A stretch of DNA of 64,000 nucleotides from G965247265 sp965247265 (GTDB lineage: Bacteria > Pseudomonadota > Gammaproteobacteria > UBA4575): assembly GCA_965247265.1 (NCBI GenBank), contig OZ252002.1:1984001-2048000 (forward strand). Direction: 5' to 3'. The position numbers were made by a program, and so were the translations under genes. The number at the start of each line of letters is the position of its first letter. The first letter of the stretch is position 1. The notes beneath the pieces are model-generated. The model had not been told where the DNA came from. It made no database searches and worked only from the letters and a program-made list of their open reading frames with translations. Below are positions 16,074 to 25,150 of this stretch, in pieces.

Positions 16074-18068
16074 ATGAAAAGAATTTTAATCAATGCCACA
16101 CAGCAAGAAGAATTACGTGTGGGGATGGTCGATGGACAGCGACTATACGATCTCGATATCGAATTACCCTCTCGAAACCAAAAGAAAGATAACGTATATA
16201 AGGGTGAAATCACCCGAATTGAACCTAGCTTAGAAGCAGCTTTTATAAATTATGGTGCAAAACGCCACGGTTTTTTACCGTTCAAAGAAATTGCGCGTGG
16301 CTATTTAGGTAGCTCATCTAGTAATGACAGTGAACGCCAACCTATCAAAGACCTCCTGTCTGAGGGCCAAAAGCTCATCATTCAAGTTGATCGTGAAGAG
16401 CGTGGCAATAAAGGCGCTGCACTAACCACCTATATCAGTCTTGCAGGGCGTTACCTTGTGCTAATGCCTAATAATCCTCGTGCTGGTGGTGTATCTCGAC
16501 GCATTGAAGGTGATGAACGTGAAGAAATCAGAAATACACTTTCTCAGCTAGAAATACCTAATGGGATGGGTGTCATTGTTCGCACTGTAGGTGTGGGACG
16601 TTCAGCAGAAGAATTACAGTGGGACCTAAACTACTTACTACAAATTAACGACGCTATTTTAAAAGCCTCAGATATACAAGATGAACCATTTTTAATTTAT
16701 CAGGAAAGTAATGTCATTATCCGAGCGCTGCGCGATCACCTTAGAGATGACATTGGTGAAATCATCATTGATGATGAAAACGTCTATGGCGATGCAAAAA
16801 AGTTTGTTGAACAGGTTATGCCACACAACCTGAAAAAACTTAAACTTTATGAAGATACTGTTCCATTATTTAATCGATATCAAATTGAATCACAAATTGA
16901 AACTGCGTTTACTCGAGAAGTCTCCTTACCATCTGGTGGCTCGATTGTTATAGATCTTACCGAAGCATTAATTTCAATTGATATTAATTCTGCACGTGCC
17001 ACAAAAGGTAGTGATATTGAAGAAACTGCATTGAACACCAATCTTGAAGCTGCAGATGAAATTACAAGGCAACTACGTTTGCGTGATATCGGTGGGCTTA
17101 TTGTTATCGACTTTATTGACATGATGTCAAACAAAAACCAACGAGATGTTGAAAATCGATTACGCGATGCACTGCAAATAGACCGTGCACGCGTTCAATT
17201 TGGAAGAATATCCCGCTTTGGCTTACTTGAAATGTCACGACAAAGACTTCGACCCTCACTTGATGAATCAAGCCAAATTGTATGTCCACGTTGTACAGGT
17301 CATGGGACCATACGAAGCATAGAATCACTTGCCTTAGCTGTCCTTCGGCTCATAGAAGATGAAGCTATGAAAGAAAAAACTGGCAAGGTCATTGCCAAAT
17401 TGCCGGTTGATGTAACCAGCTTTTTACTCAATGAAAAACGCAGTGTAATTAGTGAAATTGAAGCGCGCCATACGGTACAGCTAATAATTGTTCCTGATCC
17501 TAACTTAGAAACACCTCATTTTTCTGTAGAGCGAATTCGTGATGACGACAAAGAAACCAGTAAAACGTCAAGCTATGAGCTAATTCCTCAAGAAGAAGCG
17601 ACCGTTAACTTATCGAGTCAGCCTGCCGTAGCGGTAGAACAGCCGGCGGTCAAATCAATTCAAGCTGCGACCCCTGCCCCAATCCCACAAAAACCAGTAT
17701 CTACTTCTTCTAAGCCTGGCATTTTCACTCGACTATTTGCTTGGCTGTTTGCTAAAGAAGAACCAAAAAAATCTAAACAACACAATAAAAGTTATAAGCA
17801 CAGTAGCCGTCAGCGAAATTATCGAAGTAATTCAAATAACCGTAATCGTACTGGTAGTCACAGAAGACGGGGTCCGCGCGATGCTGGGCGAAACAATAAT
17901 CGCAGAAGAAATGATAATTCTCGTCGAACATCAAGTCCACGCGGCCAAAATAATAAACAAAATGGGAAAAATCATAATAGCCAGTCAGATACGAGCAAAC
18001 CATCATACTCAGAATCTAACGCTAATAAGCAACCTAGCAAACAATCTAATTCTGAAAAAACAATTTAA
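16074..18068 (+). CDS. rne: Ribonuclease E, short form
   Basis: 664 codons, against 1,061 in E. coli. N-terminal MKRILINATQQEELRVGMVD is typical. S1 domain about residues 36-125, 5'-sensor and DNase I-like catalytic part with Asp in SIDINSARAT and VIDFIDMMSN, and the Zn-link CPRCTGHG. After about residue 510 the chain is low-complexity and basic/Asn-rich (RSNSNNRNRTGSHRRRG). A hydrophobic/basic segment, PGIFTRLFAWLFAKEEPKK near residue 550-570, resembles the amphipathic membrane-targeting helix of RNase E. The degradosome scaffold is therefore much shorter. It initiates mRNA decay and rRNA/tRNA processing. Confidence 0.95.
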   Translation: MKRILINATQQEELRVGMVDGQRLYDLDIELPSRNQKKDNVYKGEITRIEPSLEAAFINYGAKRHGFLPFKEIARGYLGSSSSNDSERQPIKDLLSEGQKLIIQVDREERGNKGAALTTYISLAGRYLVLMPNNPRAGGVSRRIEGDEREEIRNTLSQLEIPNGMGVIVRTVGVGRSAEELQWDLNYLLQINDAILKASDIQDEPFLIYQESNVIIRALRDHLRDDIGEIIIDDENVYGDAKKFVEQVMPHNLKKLKLYEDTVPLFNRYQIESQIETAFTREVSLPSGGSIVIDLTEALISIDINSARATKGSDIEETALNTNLEAADEITRQLRLRDIGGLIVIDFIDMMSNKNQRDVENRLRDALQIDRARVQFGRISRFGLLEMSRQRLRPSLDESSQIVCPRCTGHGTIRSIESLALAVLRLIEDEAMKEKTGKVIAKLPVDVTSFLLNEKRSVISEIEARHTVQLIIVPDPNLETPHFSVERIRDDDKETSKTSSYELIPQEEATVNLSSQPAVAVEQPAVKSIQAATPAPIPQKPVSTSSKPGIFTRLFAWLFAKEEPKKSKQHNKSYKHSSRQRNYRSNSNNRNRTGSHRRRGPRDAGRNNNRRRNDNSRRTSSPRGQNNKQNGKNHNSQSDTSKPSYSESNANKQPSKQSNSEKTI

Positions 18069-18099
18069 AACTAATTGAAAAGAATTGTACATATAGAGT

Positions 18100-18630
18100 T
18101 TATTTATGTTTTTTGAACTCTAATGAATGATTCACGTTGATAAATTTAAGCAGCCCTGCACTTGCTTCTTCAATTACGTCTAAAGCCGTTTCAAACCCAC
18201 TTAAGCCACCATAATATGGGTCTGGAACTTCTTTGTTTTTAGATTTTGTAGCGTAATATGAAAATAGTTTTACTTTTTTTGTATATTTCGAATCACATAA
18301 TGCTAATAAGTCTTGTTTAACCCCGAGATCCATAGCCAAGACATAGTCAAATCGTAAGAAATCTTCTTCTTCGATTTTACGCGCACGAATTATGTTCAAA
18401 TCATAGCCACGATTTGCCGCTGCTGCACATGCGCGCGAATCTGGTTTATCTCCTGCGTGATATGCATACGTGCCAGCTGAATCAATTCCAATTGAATCAT
18501 TTAAATGTTGGTCTTTAACGAGCTTTTGAAACACACCATGAGCCGTTGGCGAACGACATATATTGCCCATGCACACAAATAGCACATTCACCATTTTAGT
18601 GTCGCTTTTTTTCGTTTTAAATATTTTCAA
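18100..18630 (-). CDS. Low-molecular-weight protein-tyrosine phosphatase
   Basis: 176 codons from ATG 18630; a start at ATG 18594 (MVNVLFVCMGNICRSP) would give the usual family length of about 160. The P-loop CMGNICRS (Cx5R) is intact, and the general-acid Asp lies in VPDPYYGG. ATG 18630 overlaps the stop of the upstream membrane-protein gene (ATGA), suggesting coupling. Cytoplasmic phosphatase; the substrate is unknown. Confidence 0.9.
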   Translation of the reverse strand: MKIFKTKKSDTKMVNVLFVCMGNICRSPTAHGVFQKLVKDQHLNDSIGIDSAGTYAYHAGDKPDSRACAAAANRGYDLNIIRARKIEEEDFLRFDYVLAMDLGVKQDLLALCDSKYTKKVKLFSYYATKSKNKEVPDPYYGGLSGFETALDVIEEASAGLLKFINVNHSLEFKKHK

Positions 18631-18890
18631 CGCTTGTGCTTTTGATCAATATTGGCGGATGGATCTTTTAGAGCTCTAACGATTAACCTTCCACAGGTTA
18701 ATCCAAGAAACCAAGTAAAAAATATTTTCCATGCATTCATCTTTTCGAGTGTAACTGCATTTTTATAATAAGCCTGTACATCATCGTTTGATGCGCCTTC
18801 GAAAAACAGCATGTCTACAGGAAACAACACGAAAGTTATGATTAATGCAACAACTAGTAATACTAAATGAATTTTAACTAGTTGCTTCAC
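18627..18890 (-). CDS. Small two-helix membrane protein
   Basis: 87 codons. N-terminal hydrophobic helix (VKIHLVLLVVALIITFVLF), a charged middle that would lie outside or inside the membrane, a second segment (IFFTWFLGLTCGRLIVRAL) and a basic tail. No family recognised. It starts 12 bp after pyrC ends and overlaps the phosphatase gene by 4 bp, so the three probably form one transcript. Confidence 0.65.
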   Translation of the reverse strand: MKQLVKIHLVLLVVALIITFVLFPVDMLFFEGASNDDVQAYYKNAVTLEKMNAWKIFFTWFLGLTCGRLIVRALKDPSANIDQKHKR

Positions 18891-18902
18891 TTTAATTCAA
18901 AA

Positions 18903-20240
18903 TTATCGGTCAAATTGTAATTGTTCGCCATAAAATCCTTCCTTAGTAAATTTTCCATCCTCATATACGATCTTTCCATTTAGAATAGTGGCGCTAATTG
19001 AAGATCGAAAAGTAAAATTATTAAAAGGCGACCAACCGCATTTGTATAAAATATTTTCAGGTGTTACATGGAATGATTTTTCGTGGTCTATTAGTACCAA
19101 ATCTGCAAAATAATCTTCCCGAATATAGCCTCTATCTACAACGCTAAAGCGTTTTGCAACATTATGACTTGTTTTTTCAACAATCTTTTCCATGCTAAAA
19201 ATATTGTTGTGATAGTGTTCTAAAAGGCTTAATAGGGCATGCTGCACCAAAGGCAATCCAGCAGGCGCTGTTATATAATTTCCATGTTTTTCTTTCATTA
19301 AATGCGGAGCATGATCCGTAGCAATTATATCAATTCGATTTTCATTCACCCCATGTAATAGGCCCTGCTGATCCTGAAGTGTCTTAATAGCTGGATTACA
19401 TTTAATTAAAGATCCATGTTCGGCATAATCTGCCGCATTGAAAAACAAATAATGCACACAAACTTCAGCTGTAATATTCTTATTATCTACCTCGGCACTA
19501 TCAAAAAGATCTAATTCCTTAGCTGTAGACAAATGTAATACATGCAGCTGGGTTCCATGTTTCTTTGCAAGCGTTACTGCCTTTAATGAAGAGTTATAAC
19601 ATGCCTGTTCTGAGCGAATTATTGGGTGATATTCGACAGGTATATCATCCCCATATTCTTGCTGAAATTTATGTAGATTTTCATTAATTAAAACTGAATC
19701 TTCGCAGTGCGTAATAATGGGTACAGGTGCATTTTTGAATATCCCTTCTAAAACATCATCATCGTCTACGAGCATGTTACCTGTAGATGCTCCCATAAAC
19801 ACTTTAATTCCACATGCTAAGTTCTTTGGCACCATTTTCAATATTTCTAAATTGTCATTACTGGCTCCCATGTAAAATGCATAATTTGCTTGTGCACGCT
19901 TCGCTGCAACTTCATATTTTTGTTGCAATAGCTCTAAGGTAAGTGTTGGCGGTTTGACATTTGGCATGTCCATAAAGCTGGTTATACCACCTGCAATAGC
20001 AGCATGAGATTCCGTTGCCATATCTGCTTTATGCGTAAGCCCTGGTTCTCTGAAATGCACTTGGTCATCAATCATGCCGGGGATCAAGCACTTGCCATTA
20101 GCATCCAGAATTTGTTTAGCGGTAACGTGTTGTAAATCATTATCAATCTGCGTAATTCTTTGATTAGTTATTAGGATATCTTTATTTACAGTTGTACTTT
20201 CATTTACAACTCTTGCATTAGTAATTAGTAGATCATGCAT
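18903..20240 (-). CDS. pyrC: Dihydroorotase, class I-like
   Basis: 445 codons, the long form rather than the 348-residue E. coli type. Cyclises carbamoyl aspartate in pyrimidine synthesis. Zinc ligands are all present: DDQVHFREPG, carboxylated Lys in GIKVFMGASTG, His in ITHCEDS, HVLHLSTAK, and the catalytic Asp in ATDHAPH. C-terminal NNFTFRSSISATILNGKIVYEDG closes the beta domain. First gene of a three-gene run with the membrane protein and phosphatase. Confidence 0.93.
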   Translation of the reverse strand: MHDLLITNARVVNESTTVNKDILITNQRITQIDNDLQHVTAKQILDANGKCLIPGMIDDQVHFREPGLTHKADMATESHAAIAGGITSFMDMPNVKPPTLTLELLQQKYEVAAKRAQANYAFYMGASNDNLEILKMVPKNLACGIKVFMGASTGNMLVDDDDVLEGIFKNAPVPIITHCEDSVLINENLHKFQQEYGDDIPVEYHPIIRSEQACYNSSLKAVTLAKKHGTQLHVLHLSTAKELDLFDSAEVDNKNITAEVCVHYLFFNAADYAEHGSLIKCNPAIKTLQDQQGLLHGVNENRIDIIATDHAPHLMKEKHGNYITAPAGLPLVQHALLSLLEHYHNNIFSMEKIVEKTSHNVAKRFSVVDRGYIREDYFADLVLIDHEKSFHVTPENILYKCGWSPFNNFTFRSSISATILNGKIVYEDGKFTKEGFYGEQLQFDR

Positions 20241-20475
20241 ATGGATTGTATTTATCTTGACTAATTGAAAAATTAAATGTCTAAATTTTAACTGACTGAT
20301 ATTAAGTAGGTTAACTTTTTTATCGCTTAATTACACTCAAAAACACGAAAATAATTAATGTTGTTTTAATAACCAAAATATGAAACCCTTCACATTACGG
20401 TGTTTGAAATTATAGACAGCCTTTGCTTAAAAACACTTGAATGAGTTGGAAACATACTGGAGTGGAGATAGAACG

Positions 20476-20697
20476 ATGAGTCAGATTGGAATTGACTTGG
20501 CATACACAAATGATCGCAGACAATGCATTGATCGACGCGAACGCATAATAAAATCTGAATTTCCTCTTGTAGATAGTGATGGACGCTTCATTAAAGCCGA
20601 TCGCAGAAATGCGCCTGATCGCAGGCTTGCCAACATTCAAGTCAAAGAAGTGTCGGTAAATGGGCGAATCTTTAGTTCATTATTTAGCAACCATTAA
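20476..20697 (+). CDS. Small DRR-repeat protein, copy 1
   Basis: 73 codons from ATG 20476, preceded by AGTGGAG at 8 bp; an upstream TTG at 20437 lacks such a site. Contains NDRRQCIDRRERI…FPLVDSDGRFIKADRRNAPDRRLANIQVKE, that is, paired DRR motifs on both sides of a short hydrophobic FP strand. No catalytic motif. A close relative lies at 20924. Such charged DRR proteins are annotated only as hypothetical as far as I know. Confidence 0.7.
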   Translation: MSQIGIDLAYTNDRRQCIDRRERIIKSEFPLVDSDGRFIKADRRNAPDRRLANIQVKEVSVNGRIFSSLFSNH

Positions 20698-20827
20698 ACT
20701 AAGAAACCATTTGCTGCTTCTCGGTGCGCTCATTTTGTATATACAAAATTATTTAGTTACCAATTAGCTATTACTTGTTAATCACAAATATTTACTTAAA
20801 AAAATTAAGCATTTCTTCCTGTAATTG

Positions 20828-20843
20828 TGTGAAGTAGATCACA
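20828..20843. promoter_or_regulatory. CRP-like binding site
   Basis: TGTGA-N6-TCACA with both half sites perfect, matching the E. coli CRP consensus. It lies 81 bp upstream of the second DRR gene, a reasonable position for activation. No crp gene is in the window. Confidence 0.65.
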
Positions 20844-20847
20844 TACA

Positions 20848-20867
20848 TATCGAAGTAAATTTCGATA
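20848..20867. promoter_or_regulatory. Palindromic operator candidate
   Basis: Perfect inverted repeat TATCGAA-N6-TTCGATA directly after the CRP-like site and 56 bp before the second DRR gene. Its regulator is unknown. Confidence 0.5.
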
Positions 20868-20923
20868 CGGTATGCACACAAATATGTTACTTATTATTAG
20901 AATAAAAATATCGAAGGAATGAA

Positions 20924-21142
20924 ATGAAAATGATCAATAATGGTGATCGCCGTGGTGAAAATGACCGAAGGAACTCAATGCAAGGTGCTCAATTTCCAAT
21001 TATTACGCGCCATGGTGTTTGTGTGCGTAATGATAGGCGCCGACATCCTGATCGAAGAATTTCAAAAATAGAAGTAGGTGAAAATAATATTGATGAAGAC
21101 GCATTTGAGCTTCTCTTTCAAACCTATACCGAAAATCGATAA
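20924..21142 (+). CDS. Small DRR-repeat protein, copy 2
   Basis: 72 codons, ATG 20924 with a GAAGGAA site. Same layout as the upstream copy: NGDRRGENDRRNS, FPIITRHGVCV, RNDRRRHPDRRISKIEV, then an acidic tail ending FELLFQTYTENR, where copy 1 ends IFSSLFSNH. The conserved order DRR..DRR-FP-(D)RR..PDRR-I.V indicates a tandem duplication. Its promoter region carries the CRP-like site and the TATCGAA palindrome. Confidence 0.75.
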   Translation: MKMINNGDRRGENDRRNSMQGAQFPIITRHGVCVRNDRRRHPDRRISKIEVGENNIDEDAFELLFQTYTENR

Positions 21143-21211
21143 CAAGTCCGTGTAAACTTCTTTATCTTTGAGATGCGATCTCAATCCATTCGTTTTGATT
21201 TAATCATGATT

Positions 21212-21409
21212 TCATTCTAAATTTGAAACCAGCCGATATACCGCAATAAGCAACCCAAACCCGACATACAGTCCCAGAAGTGAAATAAGCAAAAGCAGCC
21301 CCACAGCTGAACTGACTACTTCGGTTCGAACTAAAATAAATACACCAGCCACCAAGCTAGTGAATAACGTCATCGTCCCAACAACGATTATAATTTTATT
21401 GTGTTTCAT
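21212..21409 (-). CDS. Small two-helix membrane protein
   Basis: 65 codons. Two hydrophobic helices (IIIVVGTMTLFTSLVAGVFI and VGLLLLISLLGLYVGFGLLI) separated by a short RTEVVSSA turn; ends VYRLVSNLE. No family recognised. Stands alone, convergent with the second DRR gene. Confidence 0.55.
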   Translation of the reverse strand: MKHNKIIIVVGTMTLFTSLVAGVFILVRTEVVSSAVGLLLLISLLGLYVGFGLLIAVYRLVSNLE

Positions 21410-21591
21410 TAATTACCAATAATATATTCACATAATCTAGTTATCTATATCGTTATAATACTATTGCATTCAGTATCATGCCGAGAATTTTTGCCAAAAC
21501 AAAAATATATATTATGTGTATATTAAAATTTAAAGTAACAAAATATGCTATAAGTTGATAGCCTTATTAATTCAGATTTTGTTACTTATAT

Positions 21592-22431
21592 TTACTTGGA
21601 AATTGCACACCGAAACCCAATAGATCCATAAATCGATTTCCCACTTACTGGCGGTTTAACGTTACGATACGAACTACGTAAGTTCTTTTTATTTTCATCC
21701 CAAGAACCCCCTCGCACGATTCTTTGTTTTCCTTTTGCAGGGCCTGCTAAATCGCCTTTTGCATAATGGTCTTGAATTGCAGTTTTTGAATACCAATTCA
21801 TGGTCCATTCTCCTGCGTTTCCGTGCATATCGAAAAGATCAAAATTATTAGGTTCTCTACTCGCTATTTTCCAAGTGCGGTCTTCGCCACATCCATCTGG
21901 TTCGTTTGGAACGGATCCAAACGTGACACCATCATCCAAAATTGCGTGTGTACAATCCACATCTTGACCCCAAGGGTAGCGAGTAATTGATTCTGCTCTC
22001 GCTGCTTTTCCCATTCTGCTTCATACGGCAGTCGCCTACCTTTCCATTCACAATAAGAAAGTGCCTCATCCCAATCAACGCAATTCACAGGATGATTCAC
22101 ACGCGTTGGCTCACCGACATTACAATACTTATTTCGAAAGTGATCTTTTGGTCGTTTGCATACACCTTCAGCCATGCATTCTTCATATTGCGAAACCGTA
22201 ACCTCATATTTATCAATATTAAAACTCGGCACTATTACGCTTTCACCCCCCCCCTTCTCGTCCTTCATCTTCCAAGCAGAGATCATCAGCAGGTGAACAA
22301 CCCATATTGAATTTTCCTTCAGAGATCTTAATAGAACTTGAGTCTGCAATAATAGAACTGCTGTAGAAAATGAAATATAAAATAGTAAAATTTAATAATT
22401 TGCTCATGCTATGTAAATGTAGTGACCACAT
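21592..22431 (-). pseudogene. Exported SUMF1/formylglycine-generating-enzyme-like protein, two homopolymer frameshifts
   Basis: Starts at ATG 22431 after AGGCAGGA. A hydrophobic leader (NFTILYFIFYSSSIIADSSS) is followed by GKFNMGCSPADDLCLEDEG. A run of nine G (22246-22254) shifts the frame to ESVIVPSFNIDKYEVTVSQY and WDEALSYCEWKGRRLPYEAE. At the AAAA run in gaaaagcagc (near 22013) it shifts again to KAARAES…FDLFDMHGNAGEWTMNWY…RIVRGGSWDENKKN and IGFRCAISK. Nine-to-eight G and four-to-five A would restore one protein of about 280 residues. It is an exported SUMF1-fold protein, not necessarily an active FGE. Confidence 0.8.
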
Positions 22432-22473
22432 GATGATATCCTGCCTTTGAATGAATTTTTTTATCTTTAACAT

Positions 22474-22827
22474 AGACAGAAATTAGAAGAATTTGATTGC
22501 AAATTATTTTGCTGATCTTTTGCAATTATCTATGTTAATACTTGCTGATTTTTCCATTCTACAGACTCTTTAGAAGTTGTATTGTTGACTATAAGCATTG
22601 CTGAATGCTTGCCTCAATTTTGAACAACTTACCATCGTACAATTTCCTCCATCCATATTAACGACATTCTGCCTCCATTAGTCTCACTGGGCATTTTGCA
22701 CCTCTTATCCAAGTTTAAACGTACTTTGATACGTAATTGTGAAAGTATAGGTCACAGTTTAGATATCTAAACCAATTTTTGAATTGTCTTAGTACAAGAA
22801 ATTCTTGTAGAAAAAATTGTGCGTTAA
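22474..22827. other. Intergenic, no gene seen
   Basis: About 350 AT-rich bases between the SUMF1-like gene and a divergent membrane protein gene. It should hold both promoters. No tRNA, terminator hairpin or conserved repeat stands out. Confidence 0.4.
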
Positions 22828-23172
22828 ATGAGTAGTAAATTTTTCTTTGTGCTTTGGGGTGCTACATTAGCATTCATATTACTTATTATAGGGGTTCTAG
22901 CTATCCTAGACTTATCTAATTTCGTTACCCTTAACTGGATTCAAAATTTATTTCAAAGCAAACCAACAAAAATTGCATGGGTGGTTGGGTCTATGTCCTG
23001 CTTCATTATTTTTGTAATGCTTGCAACAAATGCATACCGTAAAGAAAAGGATATTTATTTGCTAAGGGTTGATGAAAATAAAATGGTATTAATGTCCAAT
23101 TTAAGAAAACCGCAAAACGCACACTCAGCTCAAGTTGCTGACACTTTATTTAAAGAAGATGCAATTCAATAG
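22828..23172 (+). CDS. Two-helix membrane protein of unknown function
   Basis: 114 codons. Helices at about residues 6-28 (FFFVLWGATLAFILLIIGVL) and 48-68 (IAWVVGSMSCFIIFVMLATN), then a charged cytoplasmic tail YRKEKDIYLLRVDENKMVLM. No family recognised. The next gene follows after 55 bp in the same direction. Confidence 0.6.
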   Translation: MSSKFFFVLWGATLAFILLIIGVLAILDLSNFVTLNWIQNLFQSKPTKIAWVVGSMSCFIIFVMLATNAYRKEKDIYLLRVDENKMVLMSNLRKPQNAHSAQVADTLFKEDAIQ

Positions 23173-23227
23173 CACTATTTTATTAGATTAATTTTTTCCC
23201 TGTATAAATAACCCTGAGACCAATCTT

Positions 23228-23638
23228 ATGTATCGATTAATAGCAATTATTTTACTTTCCCTAATTGCGAGCAGTTCGCAAGCCTATAACTATGAAATTC
23301 CTTCATTTTATATTACATCAAACTGCATCGATAACACTGCTGTTGAAAAATCAAATAAGAATGACGGCTGGATATTAACACTCAATTTTTCAAGCGAAGG
23401 TGCCGCAAAAATCTATAAATTCAGCAAAGAAAACAATGGGAAAATGGTTAAATTTATCTTCAAAAGTGATGATTATGAATTCAGAACAAAAACTATGCTG
23501 CGTAGTGAAATTACTAATCAAATGCGTATCGAAGGTAATATTTCAAATAAAGAAATATTTAAAGTACAAGATAAAATTCCTACAATACAAGGTGAATGCG
23601 GTGTAAAAAAGCTTGATGAACGCTATATGACACCTTGA
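23228..23638 (+). CDS. Exported protein with SecD P1-head-like domain
   Basis: 136 codons. Signal peptide MYRLIAIILLSLIASSSQAY, then a small domain in which WILTLNFSSEGAAKIYKFSK and ENNGKMVKFIF resemble the V.l.F...Ga..f..lT..n.gk.lai pattern of the SecDF P1 head. Two cysteines (C in SNCIDN and GECGVK) could form a disulfide. Stand-alone periplasmic proteins with this fold exist but have no clear role. The assignment is from pattern only. Confidence 0.5.
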   Translation: MYRLIAIILLSLIASSSQAYNYEIPSFYITSNCIDNTAVEKSNKNDGWILTLNFSSEGAAKIYKFSKENNGKMVKFIFKSDDYEFRTKTMLRSEITNQMRIEGNISNKEIFKVQDKIPTIQGECGVKKLDERYMTP

Positions 23639-23706
23639 ATTAAAAAGAATTAAATTTTAGACCAAACAACAGGAACAATCATCAATGAATTTTTGTAGAT
23701 TTAAAT

Positions 23707-24402
23707 TTAAAAATAATTAATGCTGCTCGGTGGATAAACACACTCTCCATTAATGGCTATACCATTCGATATTTCACACACAGATCCGTTACTCATATAT
23801 ATTTTTCCAGACTTTAAAATCAACCCCCTCTCAAAATAACCAATAAACTTTTGTCCGGCTTTATCAAAGTAGGTGCCTTTCCCTTGAATAGTGCCAGTGT
23901 GGTATTGACCTTCGTACCTGCTACCATTTGGCCAGGTAGTGGTACCAAAACCGTGTCTAAAATCATCTTGATAATTACCTTCATAGCGTTGTCCATTCGA
24001 AAATTCATAAACACCTAGTCCATTACGCTGATCATCGCGATAACTACCTTTGTATTGATCTCCGTTAGGCCATTTGTAAACACCTTTCCCTTCACGCATC
24101 CCACTACGAAACCCACCCACATACATTTCACCATTAAACCAAATTGTGACGCCTTCTTCATCCTTTTCACCGTTAACAAAGCTTTCTCTAAATTTGCTGC
24201 CGTCTTTATAGATTATTGTTCCCTCTCCGTGAGGGATAGTGCCATCGCATTGGCCATAATACGTTTCCCCACCATCATTGTCGGTTAACTTTAATTCACA
24301 GATATTGAGGTGACTTGCAGATGTTTCTGGCGAGCTTGCGCTTTCTGCATAAGCACGAGTTGAGATCAATAAAAAAATAATAATGAAAATATGTATTTTC
24401 AT
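23707..24402 (-). CDS. Exported MORN-repeat protein
   Basis: 231 codons. Signal peptide (KIHIFIIIFLLISTRAYAES). From about residue 42 there are at least seven MORN repeats: YYGQCDGTIPHGEGT, MYVGGFRSGMREGKG, QYKGSYRDDQRNGLGVYEF, RYEGNYQDDFRHGFGTTTW, RYEGQYHTGTIQGKGTYFD. C-terminal Cys pair (GSVCEIS, NGECVYP). Periplasmic or outer-membrane-facing; MORN repeats bind proteins or lipids, but no partner is suggested by the neighbours. Confidence 0.85.
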   Translation of the reverse strand: MKIHIFIIIFLLISTRAYAESASSPETSASHLNICELKLTDNDGGETYYGQCDGTIPHGEGTIIYKDGSKFRESFVNGEKDEEGVTIWFNGEMYVGGFRSGMREGKGVYKWPNGDQYKGSYRDDQRNGLGVYEFSNGQRYEGNYQDDFRHGFGTTTWPNGSRYEGQYHTGTIQGKGTYFDKAGQKFIGYFERGLILKSGKIYMSNGSVCEISNGIAINGECVYPPSSINYF

Positions 24403-24856
24403 TACACATCCTCGAATTACGAACCGATATGCTCGATATGAATCTATACTATTAAATTTGATTTGAGCAGCCTAAAATTTAGAAACACAGCTTACTGTTA
24501 ATTACAAACTTCAATCAATTAGTATCACACTAATATATTTGAAATGGATTTTTAAATATTCCAACCTTACTATTTGTATCACAATTTTTAAAGATAACCT
24601 TAATGTTGCGATGTTAATAAAATCGAAATACTGCAATGTTAATAATGTATATAGGTTGTTTTTATACGTACAGCACAAAAGTATTAAAATAATTATTCAT
24701 TATACGTATACATTCGGATACAACACTAGTAATTTGCATGTAAAATGCTATTAATGGTTAGATATTTTAGGTAGCTTTTAAACCCTTTATTAACAACCTA
24801 GAATAAATGCAGAATCTTAAAATTCTGTTAATAAAGAAATTTGGGGGATGTTCTCA
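24403..24856. other. Very AT-rich intergenic region
   Basis: About 450 bp between the MORN gene and the next membrane protein gene, with many short AT repeats. A 71-codon frame at 24539 is composed of AT-rich codons with no start signal and I do not accept it. The region presumably carries two divergent promoters. Confidence 0.4.
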
Positions 24857-25141
24857 GTGAAATTTGGAATCACACTTCCTATTGCAGTTGTTGCCTTTAC
24901 CGTAGGCGCATTTGCACCATATTTCTACCTAAAAGGTAAAATCGAAGATATAAATTCGAAAGTAGATAGCTTCATTGAATATGTAAAATCTAACAACCAA
25001 AGAAATGAAGGTTACCAACCCGTTACTAGCGATAAGATAAAAACAAACATCCTGTCAGAAAAAGCAAGTGAAGTTGATGTTATGAATCAAAAGTATAACA
25101 ATAGTGTTGCTGTACAAATTAATGATTCTACAAATTTGTAA
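24857..25141 (+). CDS. Small membrane-anchored protein
   Basis: 94 codons from GTG 24857, which is 9 bp after TTGGGGG; ATG 24848 abuts that site and is less likely. N-terminal helix (ITLPIAVVAFTVGAFAPYFY) and a polar, possibly coiled-coil tail (KIEDINSKVDSFIEYVKSNN). No family recognised. Convergent with the MarR gene 9 bp away. Confidence 0.5.
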   Translation: MKFGITLPIAVVAFTVGAFAPYFYLKGKIEDINSKVDSFIEYVKSNNQRNEGYQPVTSDKIKTNILSEKASEVDVMNQKYNNSVAVQINDSTNL

Positions 25142-25150
25142 CTTCCAAAC

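Noticed and set aside
15731..16192. Plus-strand frame of 153 codons before and into rne
   Set aside because: No family, no good start, and it overlaps the rne start in another frame; treated as leader sequence.
24539..24754. 71-codon plus-strand frame
   Set aside because: Very AT-rich, no ribosome site and no protein-like pattern.
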